DNA from: Alphaproteobacteria bacterium
Lineage (GTDB): Bacteria; Pseudomonadota; Alphaproteobacteria; Caulobacterales; Hyphomonadaceae
Reading direction: 5' to 3'
NCBI GenBank assembly: GCA_018222605.1
Contig: JAAEZZ010000002.1
Location: forward strand, 372,001 to 436,000
DNA length: 64,000 nt
Shown: piece by piece, positions 40,743 to 51,300 of the stretch
Layout of the letters: each line of letters starts with the position of its first letter
Position numbering within the stretch: position 1 is the stretch's first letter
Notes under the pieces: model-generated
Database searches by the model: none
Told to the model about the DNA's origin: nothing
Seen by the model: the letters and a program-made list of their open reading frames with translations, nothing else
Position numbers and translations under genes: made by a program

Positions 40743-43700
40743 TTAAGGTTTAGCCACATCCACCAAAGCGAGACTCATCTCTGCAACTTCATAGACGCGC
40801 AGATCATCCCGCCAGAGGCTGCCACGCGCCGTTGCAACGATGCGACCTTCATGTTGATCAACTGAGGTAATTTCCATCATGGTGACCACCTCTTTCTTGT
40901 CCGGCGTGACTTGGCCACGATAGCTCCATTTCACAGGATAATCACTCGCAAGCGTCTCGAACCTCGGCTCGGCCATATTAGTGTGCAGGCCTTTCAGTAA
41001 CATCGCCCTGGCCAGCAATTGCGCAAGCGCGTCCAGTCCCAGAGAACCAGGCTGCACCGGGTCCTGATAGAAATGCGCCTTGAAGTACCAGGCGTGAGGA
41101 TCGACGGCCTGACGCCCACGGATCAAGCCAAGTCCGGCCTCCCCGCCTTCCGCGTCAAAATGATCAATTTCATCCAGCATGCATAGCTGGTCCCTCGCCA
41201 GCAAGGCCTGGTCATCTTCCACAGCAATGACTTTTGAAGGCAGGGCGTAGACTGAACTGAAATGTGGCTTGTCTGAGAGACCTGCCTGACGAGCCAGTGC
41301 GCCGGATGGGAAAAAGCCAAACTGTGTTTTCAGGTCCAGAACTTTTTCACCAGACTTGCAGGATACAACAACATCAAAGGATACAATCGTCATTGGGCCT
41401 ACCCGCGAGAAACTCGACAGGCTACTCTTGATGACGAGCGTTTCATCCGCTGGAAAAACTTCCCTGTAGAGATGCCCATCGCCCTCAAGGTTGCGGAACT
41501 TGAGGACGCCGGACAGGGCAAAGCCGCAATGGCTGGCCAGCCAACCGCATGGCTGAAGGGCAATCTCCGAAAGCACGGCAAATGGCATGGCGCCATTGCC
41601 ATTGTCCTGGAAGTACCATGCCTGCGGAGGAATATCATACTCACAGCGCACCGCCGCGCCTACCTCCTGCACGCCCGGCCGGGTGGAGACCTCCATGACG
41701 CGCGTCATCATATGATAAGGGGGTTGCGGAAGCCTTGGCACGATTCCTTCGTGATCGAACCGCGTATACATGTCTCCGAAGGCAGCCGACGGCGCACCAT
41801 TCGCGCAATCCAGTAGAGCCGCATAGTCTCCCCGGCTTTCCTGCTGCGGCCCAATGCGGCGGGGTTGCCTGTCCTGTCTTGGAGCAGGCCAGGTGCGCCT
41901 CAGACGCAAGCCGAAACGGGGACAGTGGAACACTTTCTTGCCGTCTGAACTCGCCAGCAGGGTCGCATAGATTTCCGGCGCATCTCCATCAATGATCTCA
42001 TCAATGAAAACTTCATATGTCAGGTCATGGGCCTGGTCTGGAATAACCTGCCCCCGGCAAATGAATTGCGCCGTATGCCCAGGCACAGGCTCAAAAACAT
42101 ATCCATCACGCTCAAGCGTTAGCCCTGCCGCCGCCGCGTAAAACTCCATGGCCTGAACCGCTGCCTCGGCCATCAGGGTTCCGGGCATGCAGGGATCTTC
42201 ATGGAAGTGGCCTTCATAGAACCACATATCGGCAGTCACAGCTGCGCGCGCCTTCAGATATCCCCTGCCCCAAGGGCCGCCCTTCGGATCAAATATTTCA
42301 ACATCATCGAACAATTCCAGCTTGCCATCCGGCAAACAGGCGGGGAGAGACTGCGCAGCCGCAAGTTCGAACCCCACCCCAAAGCAGGCATAAATATCCC
42401 CCTGGCGAAAGGCATCGAGATCCGCCGGCGAAAAAGCTTTTTTCCGGCTAGCCTGCTCCGCGGGGAAAGGCTTTACCTCTGCCGTGGGCGGACCATCCCG
42501 CTCAGCTGACCAGACAACACCTTTTCCTGCCGCCAGCTCTGCATCACTGAAAAAGCCTGCCTGACCATTGCGGATCGAGAAGACAGGTCTGTCTCCGGCG
42601 CGGCAATCATACTGGAAGAAAAACATGCGGACATCCGCCAGCGTGGCATGACCGGTAATCTCTATCTGGAAGCGCAGTGTATCGCCAGGCTCCGGCAGTC
42701 CGCCCTCATGGAAGGTGATCTCACACCCCAAAAGTCGGTAAACGCGCTCATCCTGATTGCGAAAGTCAGCGCCCATCCAGCTAATAAGAGTGAGGTCTGC
42801 CTGACCGCACTCAATCAGCGGCCCCGGCCTTATCCGCCCATCATGCATGAACCACTGATCAGCACTCAGATCTGTTTCAGTCCAGATAACGCCCTTTGAC
42901 TCAATGCCGGGCTCTGCATCTATCCCGGTGATGCGGTCCACCAGTAGCAAGGGCGGCGCAGGCAAGCGCACCTGACGGGCATACCCATCTTGTTGACGAA
43001 ACTGCTCTCCGAAAAAGTCAGACATTTTCCCGCGGGTGGACGCCTCAATCGCCTCATATTCCCAAGAGGGTCCACAGGGCGAGCGTTGCAACAAGGGCTC
43101 TCCCCCACTCACCACCTTTTTCGGATCCGGCAATGGCCGATCCTTTGGGGGCGGTGGAAAGGCAATTAAACCTTCTAAGTGAGAAACAGGCTTGGCTTTC
43201 GCATAGAGGCAAGGCGCACGCCGCGGTGCAATTGGCAAAGTGGCGCAGCGGGCCATTTGCGGAACCACGGGGGGCGCATAGGGCACATCTCGTGCGACAG
43301 ACCATTTCTCCGGTCGCGGCAACGCGCTGGACCGGGCTTCGGCCAAGGCTTCTTCCACCCGCTTTATGCTCACCTGACGGCCTTCAGCAAACAGTACGCT
43401 GGCCAGTTCCGCCACCTGAGCAAGATCTGAAGACTCAATCCTGTCTGTGGCAACAGCGGTGAAGGGCTTGTCTTTCAGGATATGCGGCAAGGACTGGGTC
43501 AGTGTATCGCGAGGCCCCAGCTCGACAAACGTACGCACACCATCTTGCCAAGCTTGAAGAACCGTCTTGGGAAAGTCGACCGTATCGACAGCCTGGCGGG
43601 TCAGCATGTCCGCGACCGTCTCACTATCTGGTGTGTAGGCCCCATTCACGGCATTGGCATACAGGCGCACTTTAGGGCCAGAATGAACTTTGCGCGTATG

Positions 43701-46700
43701 CAATCTGCGCCAGGTTTCCTCAAACGGCTTCATGGCTTTTGCATGCACGATCAAATTCTGGTGCATCTTAGCGCCAGATCCACGCCCCAGCGCCTCGCAC
43801 ACGCTGCGACAAGCCTCTGAAGGGCCACCAATCATGCAGTCGCGGTCGGAATAAATGATCGTAATTTCCACGCCGGGTTGGCGGGCAATCTCTCTACGCA
43901 CATTTTCCAGTGGTGCCTGCACGCGCCAATTGCTCCAGTCAGAGGGAACATTTGGGCCCCAGGCCTCTCGTGCTGTTTCAAAGTCGCCACCAAGATGGCG
44001 CTCATACATTGCCGCATCAGAGATCTCATCCAGCAGAGCGCCCGGATCATCCCAGAAGCCGAATGCAAACAGCGCATTGCTCTCGCCCAGCGACAGCCCC
44101 AATGCCGCCTGTGGTTTGATACCTAATATGTCCAGCAGCAAGAACGCATGAGCCTGACTGATCAGTGTACCCGCACATAATTGCTCAAACTCGCTGAGCC
44201 TGGAGCGCATCAGCAATGGAGCAATCTCCTGCGCCTTGTCCAAACCGGACAGTTTCTGGCACAGGTCCGGGAAAGCCATCAAAAGACCGCGCCCCATCCT
44301 GGGATAGACGGCGGCAGAGCCGGTGAACATGAAGGCCAATTCCCCTTTGGCCTTGCCTTCGCCAAAGTGCAGGCCGTCTCCGGAAGGCGCCTCACCGCGT
44401 GACAGATATATCTGCGCTTCCGTCTTCTTTGCTTCCAGTTCCTCTGCGGAGGACGCCAGCAACGCGATGCGACAGGCACCTCGTCCGCCGGTTTTGCCCG
44501 ATGCGACTTTCGTTGCCAAGGCATCCTTGTCCTTGCCTGCAGCCCAGAACAAATATGGCGCGGGCCTGAGGGGATCTCCGACAGTCCGCGGCGATGCAGG
44601 CAGGAACTCGGCATATCCTGCGGAATTGACCGCCGTCTCCGCGACACCAATTCGCAGAGTTTTCTTTGAACTACCCAGATCCGGCATCGCGCCGTCATCC
44701 GAAATCTTCAATCCGCGTGCAGACGCCTGAGCTTCCAGAGCCATGCAGAAAACAGTGTCTGCGCAGGGTGCATATCCATAGGCATCTTGGAGGGATTTCG
44801 GTCGACTGTCCGGTGCCGCCTTCCAGAAAACACCCGGTACAATTCCCAAATGTGACGGGCCAGAATCCGGAAGATCCTCCACACGTTTCAGGATCAGGGC
44901 CGCAGCCTGATCCCCCGGACACTCCGTCAACCCCATATTAGACAAGGCCCTGGCCCGGACAGGCTCTGCGGCAAAGTCAGCGGCGGCAATAATGGCCGTG
45001 TCGATGGTTCCATTGCGCAAGGCTTCAATCGCCAGATCCAGCGCCGCCAGCCCTGATGCCGCGTCCGCCGAGACGGAAAAGCCCATGCCGTGATAGTCTT
45101 TCGCATAGGTCAGCCGGTTTGCCGTCATATTGGCCATCGCACCGAGCACCGTGGCGGCACTCAAGGCAGGCGCAATGCGATTCTGCATCTCAGCGAGCCT
45201 GGCCGCACCAGCAGCGCCGCCGACCAGACCAGCAAGCCGTTCCCGCAACAACCATCGCGCAGAATCCGCGGCGCACCCCATGGCCGTAAAGATGCCTGTG
45301 CGCCCCTGATCGACATCCCCTGCCGACGCCAGAGCCTCTTGCACAACATCCAAAATGGCCAATTGCTGAGGTTCTGCCTCTGTAAGGTCCCTTGGTGGGG
45401 TACGGGCGCTGATGGCATCCGCGCCAATCTTCTGACAGGGTTTGGACGGCTTCAGAGAATGGTTCATAAGCCGGCGGAGCACCGTCTCATTCCCCCTATC
45501 CTGACCGGCGAGCAGCCCCGTTGCGACGAGCGCTATGTCCCCGTCATAGATTTCCGGCAGTTGCACCTGAAGCTGATTTTCGGCCGGGCTGTATTGCTCA
45601 AGAATCAAATGCGCATTGTTTCCGCCAAATCCAAAATTGCTGATGCCTGCGAGGCGCGGCCCCTCAGGCCAGACTTCTTCCTGCTGAATGACCCTCAACC
45701 CCGATGCGCTGGCTGGCTCAATCAGGCTCCCATCTATGGGGGTGGCAGGCAGAACTCCGTGTTCGAACGCAGACGTCATCTTCAGGACGCTGGCGAGGCC
45801 TGCAGCGGTGATCAAGTGCCCCGTATTCGCTTTCAGGGAACCGATGGGCAGGGCGTCATCCCGCTGGAACATCTGCGCGGAGGCGACCAGTTCCACACTA
45901 TCGCCGGTTGGCGTGCCGGTTGCGTGACATTCAAGATATGAGACGCTGTCCGGAGACACACCGGACATGGCATATGCCTGACGCATTGCCTCCAGCTGCC
46001 CCTCCCCTGAGGGGGCCAGCAAACCTTTCCTGCGTCCATCATTCGACAGGCCAATCCCGCGAATAACTCCGGAGACCTTATCGCGGCGCGTAATATCGCT
46101 CAACCGTTTCAGCACGATTGAAACAGCGCCCTCAGACGGAACAAGACCATCCGCCCCCTGCACGAAAGGTCTGGATGTTCCCGTCGGGCTGAGAGCCTTC
46201 AGGGCATCGAAGCCGATATGCAGGATCAGATTATCTGCCGCATTCACGGCCGCAACAACGGCATAATCGAGCTGACCCGATTGCAAGCGACGACAGGCAA
46301 TTTCCAGCGCATAGAGCGATGAGGCACAGGCCGCGTCCAGCGAAAATGCCGGTCCGCCCAGCCCCAACACCTGGGAGATCAAGCGGGCCGGCAGCGCAGA
46401 ATTAAAGACACTTTCAGGCGCGCCAGAATTTTCCCCTGACCAGACAGACGCGGCATATGCCGCATGCGCTGCACTGGGATAAGAGAGATTGGCCACGAAC
46501 ACGCCCGTTTTGGCACGCCGCGAGCGTGCAACCCGCGCATCCTCCCATGCCTCTATCGCCGCATGGACAGGCCATGCGCAGACGGGGTCAGACACGACAA
46601 ATGTGCGATAAGCTTCCGGAATACGCTCCGGGTCAAAAACACTCTCAAACCCCTCCACCAGACCGGAAACATACCCCTCTGCTCGCGCTGCAGACGCACC

Positions 46701-46844
46701 CCTAAGTCGCCACGCAGGCACAGGCCCATAGACGACCTGCCGATCACGTACAATTTCCCAAAGGGCACGTGGGTTCAACGCACCAGGTAGTACACAGCCC
46801 TGACCAACGATTGCGATGGGTTCAAACCGGCAAGTGCCTGTCAT
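40743..46844 (-). CDS. pfaC: Pfa-type megasynthase: KS-CLF-AT-DH-DH (fused PfaB/PfaC functions)
   Basis: A 2033-residue multidomain synthase. Order (residues from ATG 46844): KS 8-420 with C173, H307 and H343; a chain-length-factor-like KS 435-750 whose active Cys is replaced by Ala (A595); an acyltransferase 835-1150 with GLSLGE (S918) and H1034; then four hotdog domains at about 1260-1437, 1470-1650, 1680-1850 and 1870-2028. The second (GHFHEDPCMPG, H1546) and fourth (AHFYQDPVQPG, H1924, D1938) look catalytic; the first has only a displaced His and the third lacks the His. This matches the paired FabA-like dehydratases of PfaC, with an AT inserted as in PfaB. The ATG overlaps the KR-frame stop (ATGA); a GTG three codons earlier is the alternative start. 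Confidence 0.9.
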   Translation of the reverse strand: MTGTCRFEPIAIVGQGCVLPGALNPRALWEIVRDRQVVYGPVPAWRLRGASAARAEGYVSGLVEGFESVFDPERIPEAYRTFVVSDPVCAWPVHAAIEAWEDARVARSRRAKTGVFVANLSYPSAAHAAYAASVWSGENSGAPESVFNSALPARLISQVLGLGGPAFSLDAACASSLYALEIACRRLQSGQLDYAVVAAVNAADNLILHIGFDALKALSPTGTSRPFVQGADGLVPSEGAVSIVLKRLSDITRRDKVSGVIRGIGLSNDGRRKGLLAPSGEGQLEAMRQAYAMSGVSPDSVSYLECHATGTPTGDSVELVASAQMFQRDDALPIGSLKANTGHLITAAGLASVLKMTSAFEHGVLPATPIDGSLIEPASASGLRVIQQEEVWPEGPRLAGISNFGFGGNNAHLILEQYSPAENQLQVQLPEIYDGDIALVATGLLAGQDRGNETVLRRLMNHSLKPSKPCQKIGADAISARTPPRDLTEAEPQQLAILDVVQEALASAGDVDQGRTGIFTAMGCAADSARWLLRERLAGLVGGAAGAARLAEMQNRIAPALSAATVLGAMANMTANRLTYAKDYHGMGFSVSADAASGLAALDLAIEALRNGTIDTAIIAAADFAAEPVRARALSNMGLTECPGDQAAALILKRVEDLPDSGPSHLGIVPGVFWKAAPDSRPKSLQDAYGYAPCADTVFCMALEAQASARGLKISDDGAMPDLGSSKKTLRIGVAETAVNSAGYAEFLPASPRTVGDPLRPAPYLFWAAGKDKDALATKVASGKTGGRGACRIALLASSAEELEAKKTEAQIYLSRGEAPSGDGLHFGEGKAKGELAFMFTGSAAVYPRMGRGLLMAFPDLCQKLSGLDKAQEIAPLLMRSRLSEFEQLCAGTLISQAHAFLLLDILGIKPQAALGLSLGESNALFAFGFWDDPGALLDEISDAAMYERHLGGDFETAREAWGPNVPSDWSNWRVQAPLENVRREIARQPGVEITIIYSDRDCMIGGPSEACRSVCEALGRGSGAKMHQNLIVHAKAMKPFEETWRRLHTRKVHSGPKVRLYANAVNGAYTPDSETVADMLTRQAVDTVDFPKTVLQAWQDGVRTFVELGPRDTLTQSLPHILKDKPFTAVATDRIESSDLAQVAELASVLFAEGRQVSIKRVEEALAEARSSALPRPEKWSVARDVPYAPPVVPQMARCATLPIAPRRAPCLYAKAKPVSHLEGLIAFPPPPKDRPLPDPKKVVSGGEPLLQRSPCGPSWEYEAIEASTRGKMSDFFGEQFRQQDGYARQVRLPAPPLLLVDRITGIDAEPGIESKGVIWTETDLSADQWFMHDGRIRPGPLIECGQADLTLISWMGADFRNQDERVYRLLGCEITFHEGGLPEPGDTLRFQIEITGHATLADVRMFFFQYDCRAGDRPVFSIRNGQAGFFSDAELAAGKGVVWSAERDGPPTAEVKPFPAEQASRKKAFSPADLDAFRQGDIYACFGVGFELAAAQSLPACLPDGKLELFDDVEIFDPKGGPWGRGYLKARAAVTADMWFYEGHFHEDPCMPGTLMAEAAVQAMEFYAAAAGLTLERDGYVFEPVPGHTAQFICRGQVIPDQAHDLTYEVFIDEIIDGDAPEIYATLLASSDGKKVFHCPRFGLRLRRTWPAPRQDRQPRRIGPQQESRGDYAALLDCANGAPSAAFGDMYTRFDHEGIVPRLPQPPYHMMTRVMEVSTRPGVQEVGAAVRCEYDIPPQAWYFQDNGNGAMPFAVLSEIALQPCGWLASHCGFALSGVLKFRNLEGDGHLYREVFPADETLVIKSSLSSFSRVGPMTIVSFDVVVSCKSGEKVLDLKTQFGFFPSGALARQAGLSDKPHFSSVYALPSKVIAVEDDQALLARDQLCMLDEIDHFDAEGGEAGLGLIRGRQAVDPHAWYFKAHFYQDPVQPGSLGLDALAQLLARAMLLKGLHTNMAEPRFETLASDYPVKWSYRGQVTPDKKEVVTMMEITSVDQHEGRIVATARGSLWRDDLRVYEVAEMSLALVDVAKP

Positions 46845-48214
46845 GATGTCCACTCGTCTCCGATAACCAATTCTGTTTCACTCGGCTCACCGAACAGGAT
46901 TTGATCGGCAAAGATTCGGGCCCCGTCTTCCAGACTGATCAGTTGGATGCCGCGCTGGGCAAAATGCGCCGCCAATGTGTCATCCACCATGCCGCCTTCC
47001 CATGGCCCCCAGCAGAAGCTTTTCACAATGGCATCCGGCAGCTGATGGGACAGCTCACGAGCCACCGCATTCAGCCAGGCATTGGCCATGGCATAATCAC
47101 TCTGGCCCACATTGCCGAATACAGCCGCAGCAGATGAAAAAAGGCCCACATGCCGTAGCCGGGAGATATCCAGGCAAGCCAGAATGTTCAACAAGCCTTC
47201 GACTTTCGGGCGGAATACGCGTTGCACCTCTCTCGGTGTCTTCTTGTCGGCAAGACTGTCCGCCAGGACGCCGGCCCCATGGACAAGCCCCGTAACCGGA
47301 CCATATTGCGCAACGGCATCCTGCATGGCACGCTGTAGCCCATCGGCATCGGATACATCCGCCATCAGATAAACCGCCTCGGCTCCCGCGGTTTCAATGG
47401 CATTTAGAGTCTGCCGGATTTCAGCGCTGGCGAGCAAGGCTTTTGCCTGTCTGTCTATATCTGGCAAGACGGGCTTCAGGCCGCGCGACCTGGCATCCTC
47501 TATCAGGGCCATCCGAAGCGACTTAATATCCTTCATCATTGGCAGATGATGCGGCCATTCGACAATCGGAGAGCGTCCAGCCAAAAGGAACACTGAACCA
47601 GGCTGCATCTGCGCCAGACGGATGACACACGCCGCCGTAACTCCCCTGCCCCCACCAGACACGAACCAGGCATTGCGTTCACTCTGCGCACGCCTTGATC
47701 GCACAGGAGCCCCCATGACCTTCAACTCATGGGCTTGCTTCCCTGCAAAGACGACATTTCCAACCCCCGCAGACAGCGCCTGAACTATGCTGGGGAAGCC
47801 ATCTTCTTCACGGCCCTCAAGCGACCAGGTCACAATATCTGTAGCCGGCCATTCCTGCGAGAGGGTTCTGGAGAGCCCCTGCAAACCGGAGACGTGCGTC
47901 AGCTCATCGGCCTGCGCTCGCTCAAGAAGGATCAGCTTGCGCCCTTCAAGTTGCAGTCGGCAGCAGGCCTCGAGAACCTGCCAATGGCGCTCGGTAATCG
48001 ACCCCTCGCTCAACCCCTCTGTCATGATGACGCAAGCCGCATTCACCGCATTGGCACTGTCCTGCAGACAAGCTTTGGCGCCTGCAGCCCGCAGTGCTTG
48101 AACAAGGCCAGACGCCAGCTCAGGCGCACCTTCGGTGACAGAGATCATCCCCAGCCCCTGTAGAGGACGCATGCTGCCCACAGCACCACAGGGCTGAAGC
48201 GAAACCACTCCCAC
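46841..48214 (-). CDS. PfaA-type ketoreductase (KR) domain frame, in the -1 frame downstream of pfaA
   Basis: It encodes the two-part polyketide KR of PfaA: a structural half, then the NADPH-binding half with SGGGRGVTAACVIRLAQ, VHGAGVLADSLADKK, the catalytic Ser (FSSAAAVFGNVG) and Tyr (QSDYAMANAWLN). It should reduce beta-keto groups. A stand-alone start would be GTG at 48214, but no ribosome-binding site precedes it and 74 bp separate it from the pfaA stop. The frame is open upstream through that gap into pfaA, and joins pfaA by a -1 shift at 48295-48301. A fused chain would add 484 residues. Either it is made by frameshifting, or there is a one-base indel in the T6 run, or it is a separate poorly initiated gene. 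Confidence 0.85.
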   Translation of the reverse strand: MGVVSLQPCGAVGSMRPLQGLGMISVTEGAPELASGLVQALRAAGAKACLQDSANAVNAACVIMTEGLSEGSITERHWQVLEACCRLQLEGRKLILLERAQADELTHVSGLQGLSRTLSQEWPATDIVTWSLEGREEDGFPSIVQALSAGVGNVVFAGKQAHELKVMGAPVRSRRAQSERNAWFVSGGGRGVTAACVIRLAQMQPGSVFLLAGRSPIVEWPHHLPMMKDIKSLRMALIEDARSRGLKPVLPDIDRQAKALLASAEIRQTLNAIETAGAEAVYLMADVSDADGLQRAMQDAVAQYGPVTGLVHGAGVLADSLADKKTPREVQRVFRPKVEGLLNILACLDISRLRHVGLFSSAAAVFGNVGQSDYAMANAWLNAVARELSHQLPDAIVKSFCWGPWEGGMVDDTLAAHFAQRGIQLISLEDGARIFADQILFGEPSETELVIGDEWTS

Positions 48215-48269
48215 ACGGCTTTGATACTCTGGCTCAGTCGGTGTATCCGCAAGGGGACGGGAGAACGCA

Positions 48270-48301
48270 GGCGGCGTTCCGCCGCCCCTTATCTGAAAAA
48301 A
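48270..48301 (-). promoter_or_regulatory. Candidate programmed -1 ribosomal frameshift signal at the pfaA-KR junction
   Basis: On the minus strand the last pfaA codons are GAT TTT TTC AGA TAA. T TTT TTC (48301-48295) fits the X XXY YYZ slippery rule. An 8-nt spacer (48294-48287, which includes the TAA stop) leads to the hairpin GGCGGCG-GAA-CGCCGCC (48286-48270), with 7 uninterrupted G-C pairs. After a -1 slip, reading resumes at CAG ATA AGG and continues without a stop through the KR domain. Heptamer, spacer length and hairpin are all as in known bacterial signals. Confidence 0.6.
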
Positions 48302-51300
48302 TCGGCAATCGCCCGGATCGTTCGGAGGTCCGTCAACTCTTCCGGATCCACCTCTGGCAATTCCGGATACTGATCTCTCAAGGATGACAGAATTTCGACC
48401 TGCTTGATGGAGTCCACACCCAACTCGCCTTCAAGGTCCATGTCGTCTTCGAGCATGTCCTCCGGATAGCCTGTTTTTTCCGCAATAAGGGCACGCACGG
48501 AATCAGCCGTTACACCGCCCGTAACCGGCGCTGACGCATTAGATGCCGGTGCCATGGTAGAGAGCTCCGCGGCTCCGTTTTTTTGCGACGGGGCACCAAT
48601 GCCTGCACCTTCAATCATCTCAGCGATTGCGGCGATGGTGCGCAACTCGACCAATTGCTCAGGATCGATTTCCGGAAGCGCCGGAATGCGCTCACGAATT
48701 GTCGACAGGATTTCGACCTGCTTGATGGAATCCACACCCAACTCGCCTTCAAGATCCATATCGGCTTCCAGCATATCTTCCGGATACCCCGTTTTCTCCG
48801 CAATGATGCCTCTCACCAGAGCAAGCGAGTCCCCATTCACGACATTCCCGGGTGCTTCCACAGCTGCAGGCTGGGGCGCAGGCGCGGCGGCTGCGGGCTT
48901 CGCAACCGGCGCGGCGGGCGCCGCAGCTTTAGCAGACACGGGGGCTGGCGTAGGAACGGATGGCTGTACCGAAGTATAGCTTCCATTTGGGCGTCCGCTA
49001 GGCACAGGCGCGGGTGCAGACGGGGCCACGGGCGCGGGAAGCGCCGCAGGAGGCGGCGGTGGCGGCGCAGAAGGCTGATGTCCAGTCACGCCAGCGATCT
49101 GCCCTGCCACATTCAGGAAAGCCGTATGGGCACTCGTCATAGCAGACATATATTCAGCGTGCCGCAGGGACATTTCTGAAATGATCCGATCTGAAGCGGT
49201 TGCAGGCGCAGCACCCATGCCCGGTTCGCCCGGCGCAGAAATGGAATGAGCAGGAGGAGTATCTTTTGTCATGGGAGAAGAGCCTGTCTGTTCTGGAAGA
49301 GCGGTTTTGGAAGCCGGCACAGCTTCACGCACCGGTTTGTGAATATTCGGCGCAGCCTTTCCAGCCGCACCTATTTCAGGAGGATAAGGTTTCTTGTAAT
49401 TGGCGCCTGAGATCATCACGGCATGTTTTGATGGCGCTGGTTTTTCCGGCTGAGGCGGCAGCGCCTCGAACAGCTTTACAAAATCCAAGGAGATGCCTGA
49501 GACGGCTAGCGTCGCGGATGCTGCCAGGAACTGGTTTACACCATTGCGTCGCTTGTGATCCAGCGACACAGCAAGATGCTCCTTGCCCTGCAGGATATTT
49601 CCCACAAGACCTGACACAACAGAGCCCGGACCAATTTCAACGAAGATCCGCGCGCCTGCCGCATGCATCGCTTCGACTTGTTCCCGGAATCGCACAGGCT
49701 GTACCAATTGGCCGGAAATGAAGTCTGGCAGCTCAGCTACTTTGCACGCATACTTGCTCGCAGTGGCGTTCGCATAGACATCCAGTTTCGGGCTTCGCAG
49801 TTTCTGCTTTGCCAGTAGCTTAGCGAATGGCGTGACGGCCCCCGCGACGATGTCCGAGTGGAAGGCTGTGGCGACTGGCAAGCGCCGCGCCTTGAAGCCT
49901 GCCTCGTCGCAAGCCTGTTGCGCAGTCTCAATCGCCTCGACAGTACCTGACAACACAATCTGGTCTGGTGCATTGTCATTGGCCAGCACAACGGACAGCC
50001 CAGCTTTCTCAATCAGCCCATTGATTGTGTCCGCATCGGTCTGCACGGCCAGCATGGCACCTTCAGATGTACTCGCCGCCACGGCCATCTGCGCACCACG
50101 CTCTGCAGACACGGTCAGGGCCGTATCAACATCCATGACACCAGCCTGATGCAGAGCCATGATTTCCCCGAAACTGTGCCCGGCTGCCATGTCCGGCTGC
50201 AGGCCCAGCGTATCCAGCAGCGCAAGCTGCGACAGCGCCACAGCAGCGATGGCGGGCTGGGCATGCTGCATTTCTGTCAGCCGCTGAGTCTGCGTTCCGA
50301 AATCCAACTGGTCGAACGCGGTGGGCGGAAAGGCCAGCCGATCAAGGCGCAGGTCACCTGTCCTCTTGTGACCTGCGGCACGATCCCAGATCTCACGCGC
50401 AGCCGGGAAAGCCATCGCAAGATCGCTCCCCATTCCGACATATTGGCTGCCCTGCCCCGAGAACATGAAAGCCACTTTACCCTCAACCGGCGGGTCGAGA
50501 GACGCTACGCAATCCTGCTTAAGTGGCCGCTTGCCAATTTCCCGGGCCTCAATCTGGCCAGCCAGTGCGGCGCCCTTGCTGACAAGATCAGCCGAATTTT
50601 CTGCTATGATCGCGGCCCTTGCCCCGGCTCTAGCGTCAAACCCCTCATGCGTGCGGGAGGCACGTAGCGCCAGATCGGCTTCGGGCACTTCACAGCACAC
50701 GGATTTGATTGACGACGCCAGTTCCTCAGGCGTCTCTCCAGAGAACAGGAACAGCTCTGCCGGCAAAACCCGATATGGCCGCACCGCACGCGCGCCGACA
50801 TATTCTTCAAGGGTCACATGGAAATTACTGCCGCCAAACCCAAAGGAACTGACTGAGCCCCGACGTGGCCGCTTGGGCGGGCTGATCCAGGGACGTGGCT
50901 CTGTATTCAGATAGAAGACCTTGCTGTCCTTGATAACATCGGCGGGTTCTTCAATCTTGATGGTCGGCGGAAGCACCTTGCGGCTCAACGCATTGACCAC
51001 TTTCACCAGGCTAGCCGATCCCGCGGCGGCCTTTGTATGCCCTATCTGGGATTTGATGGAGCCCAGCGCGCACCATGGGGCTTCGGCGCCTTCCCCGAAG
51101 ACAAGATGCAGGCCGTCGAGTTCGGCCTTATCCCCGGCGCGCGTGCCCGTGCCATGTCCCTCGACAAGGTCGACTGTATCCGGGCCATACCCCGCCTGCT
51201 CATAAGTTCTCTTCAGCGCCTTTGCCTGACCTTCAGGAACAGGCGCATAAATTGCCGTACCCTTCCCGTCTGACGATGCACCAATGCCGCGAATAACCGC

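Noticed and set aside
45090-45941. A 283-codon plus-strand frame inside the megasynthase region
   Set aside because: It is antisense to the KS and CLF domains and lacks any family signal.
48270-48286. The GGCGGCG-GAA-CGCCGCC hairpin as an intrinsic terminator after pfaA
   Set aside because: On the minus strand it is followed by TGCGTTCTCCC rather than a T run; the T6 lies before the stem. It also sits inside an operon with overlapping genes on both sides.
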